This document shows, piece by piece, positions 1-6,670 of a stretch of 25,630 nucleotides of DNA (positions within the stretch are counted from its first letter, which is position 1; every line of letters starts with the position of its first letter). The stretch spans positions 1-25,630 of the forward strand of contig CAKAQP010000006.1 of NCBI GenBank assembly GCA_916720285.1, written 5' to 3'. Under the pieces are notes generated by a model that saw only the letters and a program-made list of their open reading frames with translations, was not told the DNA's origin and did no database searches. The position numbers and the translations under genes were made by a program. This stretch comes from an uncultured Lachnoanaerobaculum sp. Lineage in GTDB: Bacteria; Bacillota; Clostridia; Lachnospirales; Lachnospiraceae.

Positions 1-71
1 TCCAGACTTCCTGTGAAATATTGGCCATAATCATAATATCCTATATTTAACAAGTCACCTTTTTTTAACAT
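1..71 (-). CDS. Small hypothetical protein, 5' end only (runs off window)
   Basis: An ATG at 69-71 opens a frame that stays open to the window edge, giving 23 codons beginning MLKKGDLLNI and containing GQYFTGSL. It overlaps the stop of the upstream HAD phosphatase gene (ATGTTAA), a typical sign of translational coupling. No strong ribosome-binding site is visible. I do not recognise the family with certainty. A second possible ATG in another frame near 31-33 has a weak AGGA in front of it and could be the true start of a different product. The operon overlap favours the first reading. Confidence 0.5.
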   Translation of the reverse strand, partial: MLKKGDLLNIGYYDYGQYFTGSL

Positions 72-709
72 AAAAACATATCTCTCAAATCTTCTACATT
101 CCTTACAATGTAATTTGCGCCTTCAAACTCCTCCAAGCCGCCATAACCGTAAAGTACTCCGATACTCTTAAGACCTGCATTACCTGCACCTACTATATCA
201 TGGCTCTTGTCTCCTACCATTATAGCAAAGCCCCTGTCCATTATTTTGTTTGTCTCAAGCACATACTCAATAACTGCAGTCTTTGTAGCCCTCTTTGTGT
301 TAAAGTCTCCGTCGGAACCGCCTACAAATGTAAAATATTTTTCCAGTCCGAAATGCTCGATTACTCTTTTTGCCTCTCTTTCAGGCTTTGAAGTCGCCAC
401 ATAAAGCTTATATTCTTTTGACAAGCTATTAAGCATCTCTTCTATACCGTCATAAAGCTCACATTCAAATATACCTACAGATCTGTAATAATCGTGGAAT
501 ACATCAAGCGCCTCTTTATATTGCTCCAAACTGAATCCGTAAAGATTTGTATAGCTCTCCACCATCGGAGGTCCTACAAACTTTTTCAAGTCATCAAGTT
601 CCTCATATATACCGAAGTGCTCAAGTGATTTTTGTACGCCCTTTGTAATACCGAGGTCTGACCTTACTATAGTTCCGTCCAAATCAAATAAAATATGCTT
701 TTGCTTCAT
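65..709 (-). CDS. HAD-superfamily phosphatase (Gph/PpaX-like)
   Basis: A 214-residue cytoplasmic phosphatase of the phosphoglycolate phosphatase-like HAD group. Motif I is FDLDGT with nucleophile D9 and acid/base D11; motif II is the T/S at 106-107 in VATSKP; a lysine near 143 fits motif III; motif IV is GDKSHD with D167 and D171. The segment between motifs I and II has the length of a helical C1-type cap, as in Gph and PpaX. The start overlaps the stop of the CorC-type gene as TAATG, and AAGGAG lies inside the last codons of that gene, so the two are translationally coupled. The substrate is not determined by the sequence: phosphoglycolate, pyrophosphate or another small phosphoester are all possible. 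Confidence 0.88.
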   Translation of the reverse strand: MKQKHILFDLDGTIVRSDLGITKGVQKSLEHFGIYEELDDLKKFVGPPMVESYTNLYGFSLEQYKEALDVFHDYYRSVGIFECELYDGIEEMLNSLSKEYKLYVATSKPEREAKRVIEHFGLEKYFTFVGGSDGDFNTKRATKTAVIEYVLETNKIMDRGFAIMVGDKSHDIVGAGNAGLKSIGVLYGYGGLEEFEGANYIVRNVEDLRDMFLC

Positions 710-1974
710 TACTGCTCCTTAACCAAAGAAGGTTTTAACTTTAATCCTACCTTCTCTATTCTTGCATGATCCATTTTCTTTACTGTCAGTATAATATTGT
801 CAAATGTGATAACCTCTCCCTCTACGGGCAATCTTCCAAGCTTCTCCATTATGATTCCGCCAATAGACTCATACTCCTCCGAACTAAGTTCCAGTCCGAT
901 TCTGTCATTGACATCATCCAGATTTGTTGAACCGTCTATAAGGTACTCCGTTTCGGAAATCTTTGTTATCCCTTCATCCTCTTCGGCATCAAACTCATCT
1001 CTGATTTCACCTACAATCTCTTCAAGCATATCTTCCAGAGTAATCAGTCCTACAGTGGTACCATATTCATCCAGTACTATTACTATATTGGCACCGGTCT
1101 TTCTCATATCCACCATAAGTGATGAAGTCTTTTTATATTCATAGGTATAGAGGGGTTCTCTCAAATGTTCCTTTACGGAAAAATTCTCCTTGTCCTCTAT
1201 CAGAAGAAAGTCTTTTACATTAAGTATTCCGATAACATTATCAGGGCTTTCCTCATACACCGGTATTCTTGTGTATTTCTCTTCTCTGAAGATTTTAAGT
1301 ATCTCTTCATAAGAGGATTCCACAGATACCATCACCATATCGACTCTCGGGAGCATTATATCTCCTGCAACCGTATCTCCGAAGTCCACCACATTTACAA
1401 TCATCTTCTTTTCTTCTTTTTCAATAACTCCGTCCTCATGGCTGACCTCCACCATTGCTCTAAGCTCGTCCTCGGTCACCATATTATTGTCATCATTGTT
1501 TTTTATAAATAATGAAATAACTATTCCTGCCACTTTATTTACCACATAGATTGCAGGTGTCAAAACAATGACCAATAGGGAAATGATACCTATATATTTT
1601 AATGCCATATCCTCTGCATTTTTTGATGCTACATTTTTTGGTGTAATCTCTCCGAATACAAGTATAAGAAATGTCAAAACACCTGTGGCAACACCAACCA
1701 AACTGCTGCCGAACACCTTTAATGTAAGTGTTGTGGACAGTGCCGAAGCGGAAAGGTTTACTATATTATTTCCAATCAAAATAGCGGAAAGCATCTTATC
1801 CGTATTTGCTGTGATTTCTAAAACCTTTTCAGCTCTTTTATCACCGTTTTCCGCCAAATTTCTTATTCTTAATTTATTTGAAGTCATGAGGGCTGTTTCA
1901 GCAGATGAAAAGAATGCTGAAGCAGACAATAATAATACCAAAATGACTAACTGTAATATGTCACTCGTTTCCAA
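709..1974 (-). CDS. CNNM/CBS-domain membrane protein of the HlyC/CorC family
   Basis: About 421 residues in the order N-terminal CNNM (DUF21) membrane domain with several hydrophobic segments (roughly 1-165), a pair of CBS domains (roughly 195-315, including the RIPVYEE and LDEYGTTVGLITLEDMLEEIVGEI stretches) and a C-terminal CorC/HlyC transporter-associated domain. The family is linked to magnesium or other divalent-cation export and was once called hemolysin; transport direction here is inferred from family only. I place the start at the TTG at 1972-1974, because AGGAGA sits 4 bases upstream. A longer frame from a TTG at 2013 would overlap the lspA-like gene by 20 bases and has no good ribosome-binding site. 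It lies between the lspA-like gene and the HAD phosphatase in one operon. Confidence 0.88.
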   Translation of the reverse strand: METSDILQLVILVLLLSASAFFSSAETALMTSNKLRIRNLAENGDKRAEKVLEITANTDKMLSAILIGNNIVNLSASALSTTLTLKVFGSSLVGVATGVLTFLILVFGEITPKNVASKNAEDMALKYIGIISLLVIVLTPAIYVVNKVAGIVISLFIKNNDDNNMVTEDELRAMVEVSHEDGVIEKEEKKMIVNVVDFGDTVAGDIMLPRVDMVMVSVESSYEEILKIFREEKYTRIPVYEESPDNVIGILNVKDFLLIEDKENFSVKEHLREPLYTYEYKKTSSLMVDMRKTGANIVIVLDEYGTTVGLITLEDMLEEIVGEIRDEFDAEEDEGITKISETEYLIDGSTNLDDVNDRIGLELSSEEYESIGGIIMEKLGRLPVEGEVITFDNIILTVKKMDHARIEKVGLKLKPSLVKEQ

Positions 1975-1993
1975 AATTTCTCCTATAATCGAA

Positions 1994-2473
1994 TTACTCT
2001 TCTTCTGATACAATATCCGGCAATATTTCTTTTGTTTTTTTCTTTACTCCAAAAGGCATTATCAGACTGCCAAACAATATAAATATATCTCCCAGATTAA
2101 AAATCACCTTATCGGCACCCTTAGTCTTTATACGTATATAATCCACCACATAGCCTCTTGTAAATCTGTCAAAGATATTGCTAAGTGAACCTGCAATAAT
2201 AAGGCTTAAAGACAGCTTTCTGATTGTATTTCCCTTTTTGGGAAGTAAAACAGAAAGAAGTCCCACCAGTATTGAAGTAATAAATACCGGAACATACTTT
2301 ACTATTTTCTTCCTTTTCTTAAGCTTTCCAAACACAAAGCCGTCATTGTGAAATTTATCTATTTCTATCTTTTTTGCAAAAGTTCTCGGCAGTTCTTTTT
2401 TATCCATTGAATTTACTGCATATTTCAAGACTATATCAAGACCTGCAAGTATCGGTATCAAAACAGCAAACAT
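1994..2473 (-). CDS. lspA: Signal peptidase II-like protein (LspA family)
   Basis: A 159-residue, hydrophobic protein with the landmarks of prolipoprotein signal peptidase: LDIVLKY in the first membrane segment, HNDGFVFG (compare HNxGxxFG), the SNIFDR block with presumed catalytic D102, and VVDYI followed by FNLGD with presumed catalytic D129. The enzyme cleaves signal peptides of lipoproteins in the membrane. Here it is somewhat divergent: the usual GGxxGN is AGSLSN, FNxAD is FNLGD, and a basic stretch KLKKRKK follows the HN motif. It could therefore be a second, specialised copy rather than the housekeeping one. The start has AGGAGG four bases upstream and lies 8 bases after the clpX-like stop. 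A lipoprotein that would need such an enzyme is encoded at 5394-6197. Confidence 0.78.
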   Translation of the reverse strand: MFAVLIPILAGLDIVLKYAVNSMDKKELPRTFAKKIEIDKFHNDGFVFGKLKKRKKIVKYVPVFITSILVGLLSVLLPKKGNTIRKLSLSLIIAGSLSNIFDRFTRGYVVDYIRIKTKGADKVIFNLGDIFILFGSLIMPFGVKKKTKEILPDIVSEEE

Positions 2474-2481
2474 ATATCCTC

Positions 2482-3879
2482 CTATATATTTCTGAACACT
2501 ATATTCGGACTACCCTTATGCTCCAAATAATCTCTTGTAATAATAACTTTACCGATATTTTTATCCTTCGGTGTCTCATACATTATATCGAGCATAAACT
2601 CCTCTATAATGGAGCGAAGTGCTCTTGCACCCGTATCCTTTTTCATAGCCTGTTCGGCAATCCAATCCATTGCATCATCATCAAATGAAAGCTCCACTTC
2701 ATCCAGCTCCAAAAGTCTCTTATACTGTTTCAAAATAGCATTCTTAGGCTCTATGAGGATTTTCTTGAAAGCTTCCTTATCAAGTTTTGAAAGTGTACAT
2801 ATAACAGGTAATCTTCCTATAAACTCAGGTATCATACCGAATTTTCTGATATCCTCATTGGTTACCTTTGCATAGAGATTTTCATCATTATCATATTTAT
2901 CTTTAAGATCCGAGTTAAATCCCATGCTTGTATTTTTTTGAAGTCTTTCCTTTATAATATCATCAAGTGCCGGGAAAGCTCCTCCACAGATAAAGAGTAT
3001 ATTATCTGTATTCACAGTCTCCATAGGTGCCATAACATTCTTTTGGTTTGTACCTACAGGAACCTCAACCTTACTGCCTTCCAAAAGCTTTAAAAGTTCC
3101 TGTTGTACACTCTCACCGCTTACATCTCTTGAATTGGTATTTTTCTTTTTTGCAATCTTGTCTATCTCATCTATAAAAACAATACCGCATTCAGCCCTTT
3201 CCACATCATTACCTGCTGAAAGCAAAAGCTTTGATATAACACTTTCTATATCATCACCTATATATCCGGCCTCGGTAAGAGAGGTGGCATCTGCTATAGC
3301 CAAAGGTACATTAAGAAGCTTTGCAAGAGTCTTTACAAGATAAGTCTTTCCGCTTCCTGTCGGTCCTATCATAAGGATGTTTGACTTATCAACTCTTGTT
3401 CCTTCCTTGTCTTTGTCTAAAAATATTCTTTTGTAATGATTGTATACGGCAACCGAAATTATTCTCTTAGCCTGATCCTGACCTATTACATATTCATCCA
3501 ACATTTCTTTTATCTTATGCGGCGCAGGTATATCCTTCATTGTAAAGAGCGGCTCTGTTCTCTTCTCGTCCCTTTTCTTTACTCTGGCTCTTTCAGGTAT
3601 GGGATTCAAATTCATATTCGGTATTGTAAAGCTGCCAAGGTCCACATTTTTTAAATCATCCATATTGATTTTTGACATATTGGTAAGCTTACTCATATCC
3701 ATACTCTGCATAGAGTTGAAGGTTTTCTGTATACAGTCGGGGCAGATATCTATACCGCCCGGCATTGATATCATCGTACCGGTCTTTGATTCCGGTCTCC
3801 TGCACATATAACAAATTTTTTCATAATTATTATTTTTATCATCTTTATCGTTTTTATTATAATCTATCTTGTCTTCCAT
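2482..3879 (-). CDS. clpX: ClpX-like AAA+ unfoldase
   Basis: A 465-residue ClpX homologue. A C4 zinc finger (C23, C26, C46, C49) follows an Asn/Asp/Lys-rich start. The AAA+ core has Walker A GPTGSGKT (about 171-178), pore loop GYIGDD, Walker B IVFIDEID, the EFIGRLP block, and a C-terminal sensor-2 segment TGARALRS. A ClpP-contacting IGF-type loop appears as SMGF. The RKH loop expected after LLEG is missing: the sequence reads VPVGTNQKNVMAP where ClpX has PPQGGRKHP. No clpP or lon gene adjoins it; it heads an operon with the lspA-like gene. It may be a second ClpX with a changed substrate range. ATG at 3877-3879 is preceded by AGGAATGG. The length, 40 residues above the usual, comes from the N-terminal and linker regions. 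Confidence 0.88.
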   Translation of the reverse strand: MEDKIDYNKNDKDDKNNNYEKICYMCRRPESKTGTMISMPGGIDICPDCIQKTFNSMQSMDMSKLTNMSKINMDDLKNVDLGSFTIPNMNLNPIPERARVKKRDEKRTEPLFTMKDIPAPHKIKEMLDEYVIGQDQAKRIISVAVYNHYKRIFLDKDKEGTRVDKSNILMIGPTGSGKTYLVKTLAKLLNVPLAIADATSLTEAGYIGDDIESVISKLLLSAGNDVERAECGIVFIDEIDKIAKKKNTNSRDVSGESVQQELLKLLEGSKVEVPVGTNQKNVMAPMETVNTDNILFICGGAFPALDDIIKERLQKNTSMGFNSDLKDKYDNDENLYAKVTNEDIRKFGMIPEFIGRLPVICTLSKLDKEAFKKILIEPKNAILKQYKRLLELDEVELSFDDDAMDWIAEQAMKKDTGARALRSIIEEFMLDIMYETPKDKNIGKVIITRDYLEHKGSPNIVFRNI

Positions 3880-3914
3880 TTTTCCATTCCTAATGTTTCA
3901 AACAGTTTTATGTT

Positions 3915-3923
3915 ATTCTAGCA
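3915..3923 (-). promoter_or_regulatory. Candidate extended -10 promoter for the clpX operon
   Basis: On the minus strand the sequence reads TGCTAGAAT, an extended -10 about 36 bases before the clpX-like start and directly after the T-tract of the preceding terminator. No convincing -35 is present, since the upstream space is taken by the terminator hairpin. Inferred from sequence only. Confidence 0.35.
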
Positions 3924-3924
3924 C

Positions 3925-3968
3925 AAAAAGAAAAAATGTGCCATATTATGGAAATACGGCACATTTTT
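3925..3968 (-). terminator. Rho-independent terminator of the ABC transporter operon
   Basis: Perfect 11-bp inverted repeat: AAAAATGTGCC at 3932-3942 and GGCACATTTTT at 3958-3968, with a 15-base loop. On the minus strand the stem is followed by TTTTTTCTTTTT. It begins 4 bases after the stop of the ATPase gene and separates that operon from the clpX-like operon. Confidence 0.88.
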
Positions 3969-3972
3969 ATAT

Positions 3973-4710
3973 TTATAAAACCTTACTAAGGAAGGTCTTC
4001 AATCTTTCATTTTTTGGATTTGTGAAGAATTCCTCCGGTGCGTTCTCTTCCACGAACTCACCTTCATCAAGGAAAACCACTCTGTTTGCCACCTCTCTGG
4101 CAAATCCCATCTCATGTGTTACCACTACCATGGTCATCTTCTGCTGTGCAAGATCCTTCATAACTGTAAGTACTTCTCCTACCATCTCGGGATCAAGAGC
4201 TGAAGTAGGCTCATCAAAGAGCATTACATCAGGCTTCATGCAAAGTGCTCTGACTATAGCAACTCTTTGCTGCTGTCCGCCTGAAAGCTTTGAAGGGTAT
4301 TCATTTGCTCTGTCTGCAAGTCCTACTTTTTCCAAAAGGCTCATTGCATACTCAGTTGCAGACTCTTCGTCAACCCCCTGAAGCTTCATCGGAGCTATGA
4401 TTAAATTCTTAAGCACTGTCATATGTGGAAAAAGATTAAACTGCTGAAAAACCATTCCCATTTTCTGACGGTGTAAATCTATATTTACATCTTTTTTGCA
4501 TATGTCCGTGCCTTCAAACAATATCTCACCGCTGTTTGCTTCCTCAAGTCTGTTCAAGCATCTCAGAAATGTTGACTTACCCGAACCGGAAGGACCGATA
4601 AGGCATACCACATCTCCTTTATTTATATCAAGTGATATATCTTTTAACACCTGCTTTTTATGAAAATGCTTGCTTAAGTTTCTTACTTCAATAAGTTTTT
4701 TACCTTCCAC
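3973..4710 (-). CDS. Polar amino-acid ABC transporter, ATP-binding protein (GlnQ/HisP family)
   Basis: A 245-residue ABC ATPase that powers uptake through the adjacent permease. Walker A is GPSGSGKS (39-46), the Q-loop lies in VFQQFNLF (about 88-95), the signature is LSGGQQQ (142-148), Walker B is VMLFDE (162-167) and the switch histidine is H199 in VVTHEMGFA. These features and the length match the GlnQ/HisP/ArtP group. I choose GTG at 4708-4710 as start, because AGGAGG lies 10 bases upstream inside the end of the permease gene, giving an 11-base overlap. A TTG at 4731 in the same frame lacks a ribosome-binding site. It is the last gene of the three-gene operon. Confidence 0.93.
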   Translation of the reverse strand: MEGKKLIEVRNLSKHFHKKQVLKDISLDINKGDVVCLIGPSGSGKSTFLRCLNRLEEANSGEILFEGTDICKKDVNIDLHRQKMGMVFQQFNLFPHMTVLKNLIIAPMKLQGVDEESATEYAMSLLEKVGLADRANEYPSKLSGGQQQRVAIVRALCMKPDVMLFDEPTSALDPEMVGEVLTVMKDLAQQKMTMVVVTHEMGFAREVANRVVFLDEGEFVEENAPEEFFTNPKNERLKTFLSKVL

Positions 4711-5392
4711 TTCTGGCCAACCTCCTCTCAAGTAATTTTACCAAATAGCTAAATAACATTACCATGATAAGGTAGAGTAGAGCAACTGCAAGGAAAGGCA
4801 TCATTGCCGAGTATGTTCTGCTTCTTATAACATCTCCTGCCTTTGTAAGGTCCTCCAAAGCAATATAGCCTGCTACTGAGGTCTCCTTCATCAAAACAAT
4901 AAACTCGTTTGCAAGAGTAGGCAATACATTCTTTATAGCCTGTGGCATTATTATATTTATCATTGTTTGAGGATAACTGAATCCCAAACTTCTTCCGGCT
5001 TCCATCTGTCCTTTCGGTACGGAGTTTATACCTGAGCGGAATATTTCAGCCTGATATGCTCCCGAGTTTATACCGAATGCCAGTATTGCGGCAAAGCTCT
5101 TATCTATTCTTACAGAACTGAATATAACAAAGTATATTATAAGGAGCTGAACTACTACAGGTGTTCCTCTTATAACCGTAAGATATATATTACAAAGAAA
5201 ATTAAGGAATTTTAAACGCTTTGTATTGTCATATATATTCCTTACAACAGCCACACTAAATCCAAGTAAAAAACCAAGGATTACCGCAAAGAATGTTATC
5301 TCTAATGTGACTACAAGTCCCTTCAAAAGTGACAGCCATCTGTCATCCGTTATAAAATTTAAAATAAATTGTGATTTTAACTCTTCAAACAT
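4700..5392 (-). CDS. Polar amino-acid ABC transporter, permease (HisM/GlnP type)
   Basis: A 230-residue inner-membrane permease with several hydrophobic segments and the conserved cytoplasmic loop that contacts the ATPase, seen in SGAYQAEIFRSGINSVPKGQ and EAGRSLGFS. This is the His/Glu/Gln/Arg/opine TRAP-like family layout. ATG at 5390-5392 starts one base after the stop of the binding-protein gene, with AAGG 9 bases upstream. A TTG at 5419 is possible in frame but would run 26 bases into the upstream gene. Only one permease gene is present, so the channel is presumably a homodimer. Confidence 0.92.
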   Translation of the reverse strand: MFEELKSQFILNFITDDRWLSLLKGLVVTLEITFFAVILGFLLGFSVAVVRNIYDNTKRLKFLNFLCNIYLTVIRGTPVVVQLLIIYFVIFSSVRIDKSFAAILAFGINSGAYQAEIFRSGINSVPKGQMEAGRSLGFSYPQTMINIIMPQAIKNVLPTLANEFIVLMKETSVAGYIALEDLTKAGDVIRSRTYSAMMPFLAVALLYLIMVMLFSYLVKLLERRLARSGR

Positions 5393-5393
5393 A

Positions 5394-6197
5394 TTAATCG
5401 GCCTTGATATATTTTGCAATAATGCTGTCTACTGTTCCGTCAGCCTTTAACTCTGAAAGCGCCTTGTTAACCGCATCTGAAAGTGCTGTATTACCTTTTT
5501 TGATTGCAATGGCATATTCTTCTTCTGCATATGCCTCATCTAAAGTCTTAAGTCCGCTTGTCTCTTCAACAAACTTCTTTGCCACCTCACTGTCGATAAC
5601 TACCGCATCTATCTTTCCCTGGCTGAGTGCCTGAACCGCATCCATACCCTTTGCATATCTCTCAACAGTTGCATCCTTTATGTCACTTACCAAAATATCA
5701 CCTGTAGTACCTGTCTGTACACCAAGTGTCTTGCCTTCAAGATCTGCACCTGAAGCTATAGTCGAATCATCTTTTACAATGATAAGCTGCTTTGATGTTG
5801 TATATGTGTCTGAAAAATCAACGCTCTGCTTTCTCTCATCTGTAGCAGAGATACCTGCAATACCTACATCTGCTTTACCTGATGTTACCTCAAGGATAAC
5901 GGAATCAAAAGCTATATCCTCCACTTCAACTTCAAGTCCGAGCTTACTTGCTATAGCATCGGCAATCTCCATATCAATACCTACAATCTTATCTCCGTCG
6001 TGGTACTCATATGGCGGAAACTCCGCATTTGTTGCCACTATAAGCTTTCCCGACTGTATAGTTTTTACTTCTCCTGAAGCTGTATCTGCCGCACTCTCAT
6101 TTGCAGCCTTTGTTTCTGCAGTCTTTGCACCGCCACATGCCACCAAACTTGTTGCCATCAATCCCGATATAACCAATGCTAATATTTTCTTCTTCAT
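5394..6197 (-). CDS. Amino-acid-binding lipoprotein of the ABC transporter (SBP family 3)
   Basis: A 267-residue extracellular binding protein. Positively charged start MKKK, hydrophobic stretch and lipobox LVAC give a lipidated C21, so it is anchored on the outer face of the membrane after processing by signal peptidase II. The mature part has the family-3 pattern: GKLIVATNAEFPPYEY, GIDMEIADAIASKLG, and SATDERKQSVDFSDTY. Start ATG at 6195-6197 has GGAGG five bases upstream; an upstream in-frame ATG at 6224 lacks this. The ligand cannot be read off directly, but two ARG-box-like sites over the promoter make arginine, ornithine or another basic amino acid a reasonable guess. Confidence 0.93.
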   Translation of the reverse strand: MKKKILALVISGLMATSLVACGGAKTAETKAANESAADTASGEVKTIQSGKLIVATNAEFPPYEYHDGDKIVGIDMEIADAIASKLGLEVEVEDIAFDSVILEVTSGKADVGIAGISATDERKQSVDFSDTYTTSKQLIIVKDDSTIASGADLEGKTLGVQTGTTGDILVSDIKDATVERYAKGMDAVQALSQGKIDAVVIDSEVAKKFVEETSGLKTLDEAYAEEEYAIAIKKGNTALSDAVNKALSELKADGTVDSIIAKYIKAD

Positions 6198-6231
6198 AAT
6201 ATCCTCCATTTGTATACTTATCAATCGCTAT

Positions 6232-6265
6232 TGCATAATAATACACTCTTTTTTATAAGAATGCA
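6232..6265 (-). promoter_or_regulatory. Paired ARG-box-like operator at the ABC transporter promoter
   Basis: Two 14-mers on the minus strand: TGTATTATTATGCA (6232-6245), which fits TGNAT-N4-ATNCA on both halves, and TGCATTCTTATAAA (6252-6265), which fits one half fully. Their centres are 20 bp apart, as expected for two ArgR/AhrC trimers on one face of the helix. They lie over the -10 and -35 elements. The outer ends also form a 9-bp inverted repeat, CTATTGCAT (6228-6236) and ATGCAATAG (6261-6269). AT-rich background makes chance matches possible. Confidence 0.4.
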
Positions 6266-6266
6266 A
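6238..6266 (-). promoter_or_regulatory. Candidate promoter of the ABC transporter operon
   Basis: Minus-strand -35 TTGCAT (6261-6266), 17-base spacer, -10 TATTAT (6238-6243). This places the start of transcription about 34 bases before the lipoprotein start codon. The -10 is close to consensus and the -35 is weak (three of six), which would suit a regulated promoter. Confidence 0.5.
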
Positions 6267-6294
6267 TAGTATTTTTAAAATCAACATAGGAAAA

Positions 6295-6361
6295 GACTCT
6301 AACTCTGTATTTTTATAAGATGAATCATCTTAACCTTACCGGTTTATACAAAATTAGAGTC
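6295..6361 (-). other. Possible structured RNA / terminator after the HPr gene
   Basis: An outer 8-bp inverted repeat, GACTCTAA (6295-6302) and TTAGAGTC (6354-6361), encloses two hairpins: AAGATG-AAT-CATCTT (6317-6331) and AACC-TTACC-GGTT (6332-6344), which abut without a gap. On the minus strand the outer stem is followed by TTTTCC. The layout resembles a three-way junction placed about 50 bases after the HPr stop codon. It could be an unusual terminator for the long hprK-murB-whiA operon or a structured 3' element. No known RNA family is recognised. Confidence 0.4.
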
Positions 6362-6409
6362 CTAAATCCCAGCGTTTCATACCCCATAAATGCAATATAT
6401 TTCCTCAGC

Positions 6410-6670
6410 TTATACTGCTGCTGAAGTCAAATATTTTTCTATCTCGTTCACGGCATGTTCTTCATCATTACCGTCTGCTGATATGTATACCTCTTTGCCA
6501 TCACCAAACTTCAATGTCATCATGCCCATGATACTTTTTGCATTTACTTTTTTAGTACCACTTTCAACATAAATCCTGCTTTCAAACTGGCTGGCCACCT
6601 GTACTAGCATAGCTACCGGTCTGGCTTCAGTTTTTGCATCAATTGCAACCTTAACTGACTTCCTAACCAT
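6410..6670 (-). CDS. HPr-family protein with Glu at position 15 (Crh-like)
   Basis: An 86-residue HPr fold protein. The PTS phosphorylation site normally reads GxHARPA; here it is KTEARPV with E15 (codon GAA) in place of His15, so it cannot pass phosphate from enzyme I. The regulatory serine is kept at exactly position 46, in NAKSIMGMM. This is the pattern of Bacillus Crh, which has Gln15 and Ser46 and acts with CcpA in carbon catabolite control. Its place directly after whiA also matches crh, and hprK, whose product would phosphorylate Ser46, is three genes upstream in the same operon. The start has AGGAG upstream and overlaps the whiA stop by 8 bases. Whether E15 mimics a phosphohistidine is speculation. 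Confidence 0.93.
   Translation of the reverse strand: MVRKSVKVAIDAKTEARPVAMLVQVASQFESRIYVESGTKKVNAKSIMGMMTLKFGDGKEVYISADGNDEEHAVNEIEKYLTSAAV

Noticed and set aside
797..2008. Plus-strand open frames across the minus-strand genes
   Set aside because: They lie opposite well-identified genes, have Ser/Ile-rich low-complexity translations typical of antisense frames, and lack ribosome-binding sites.
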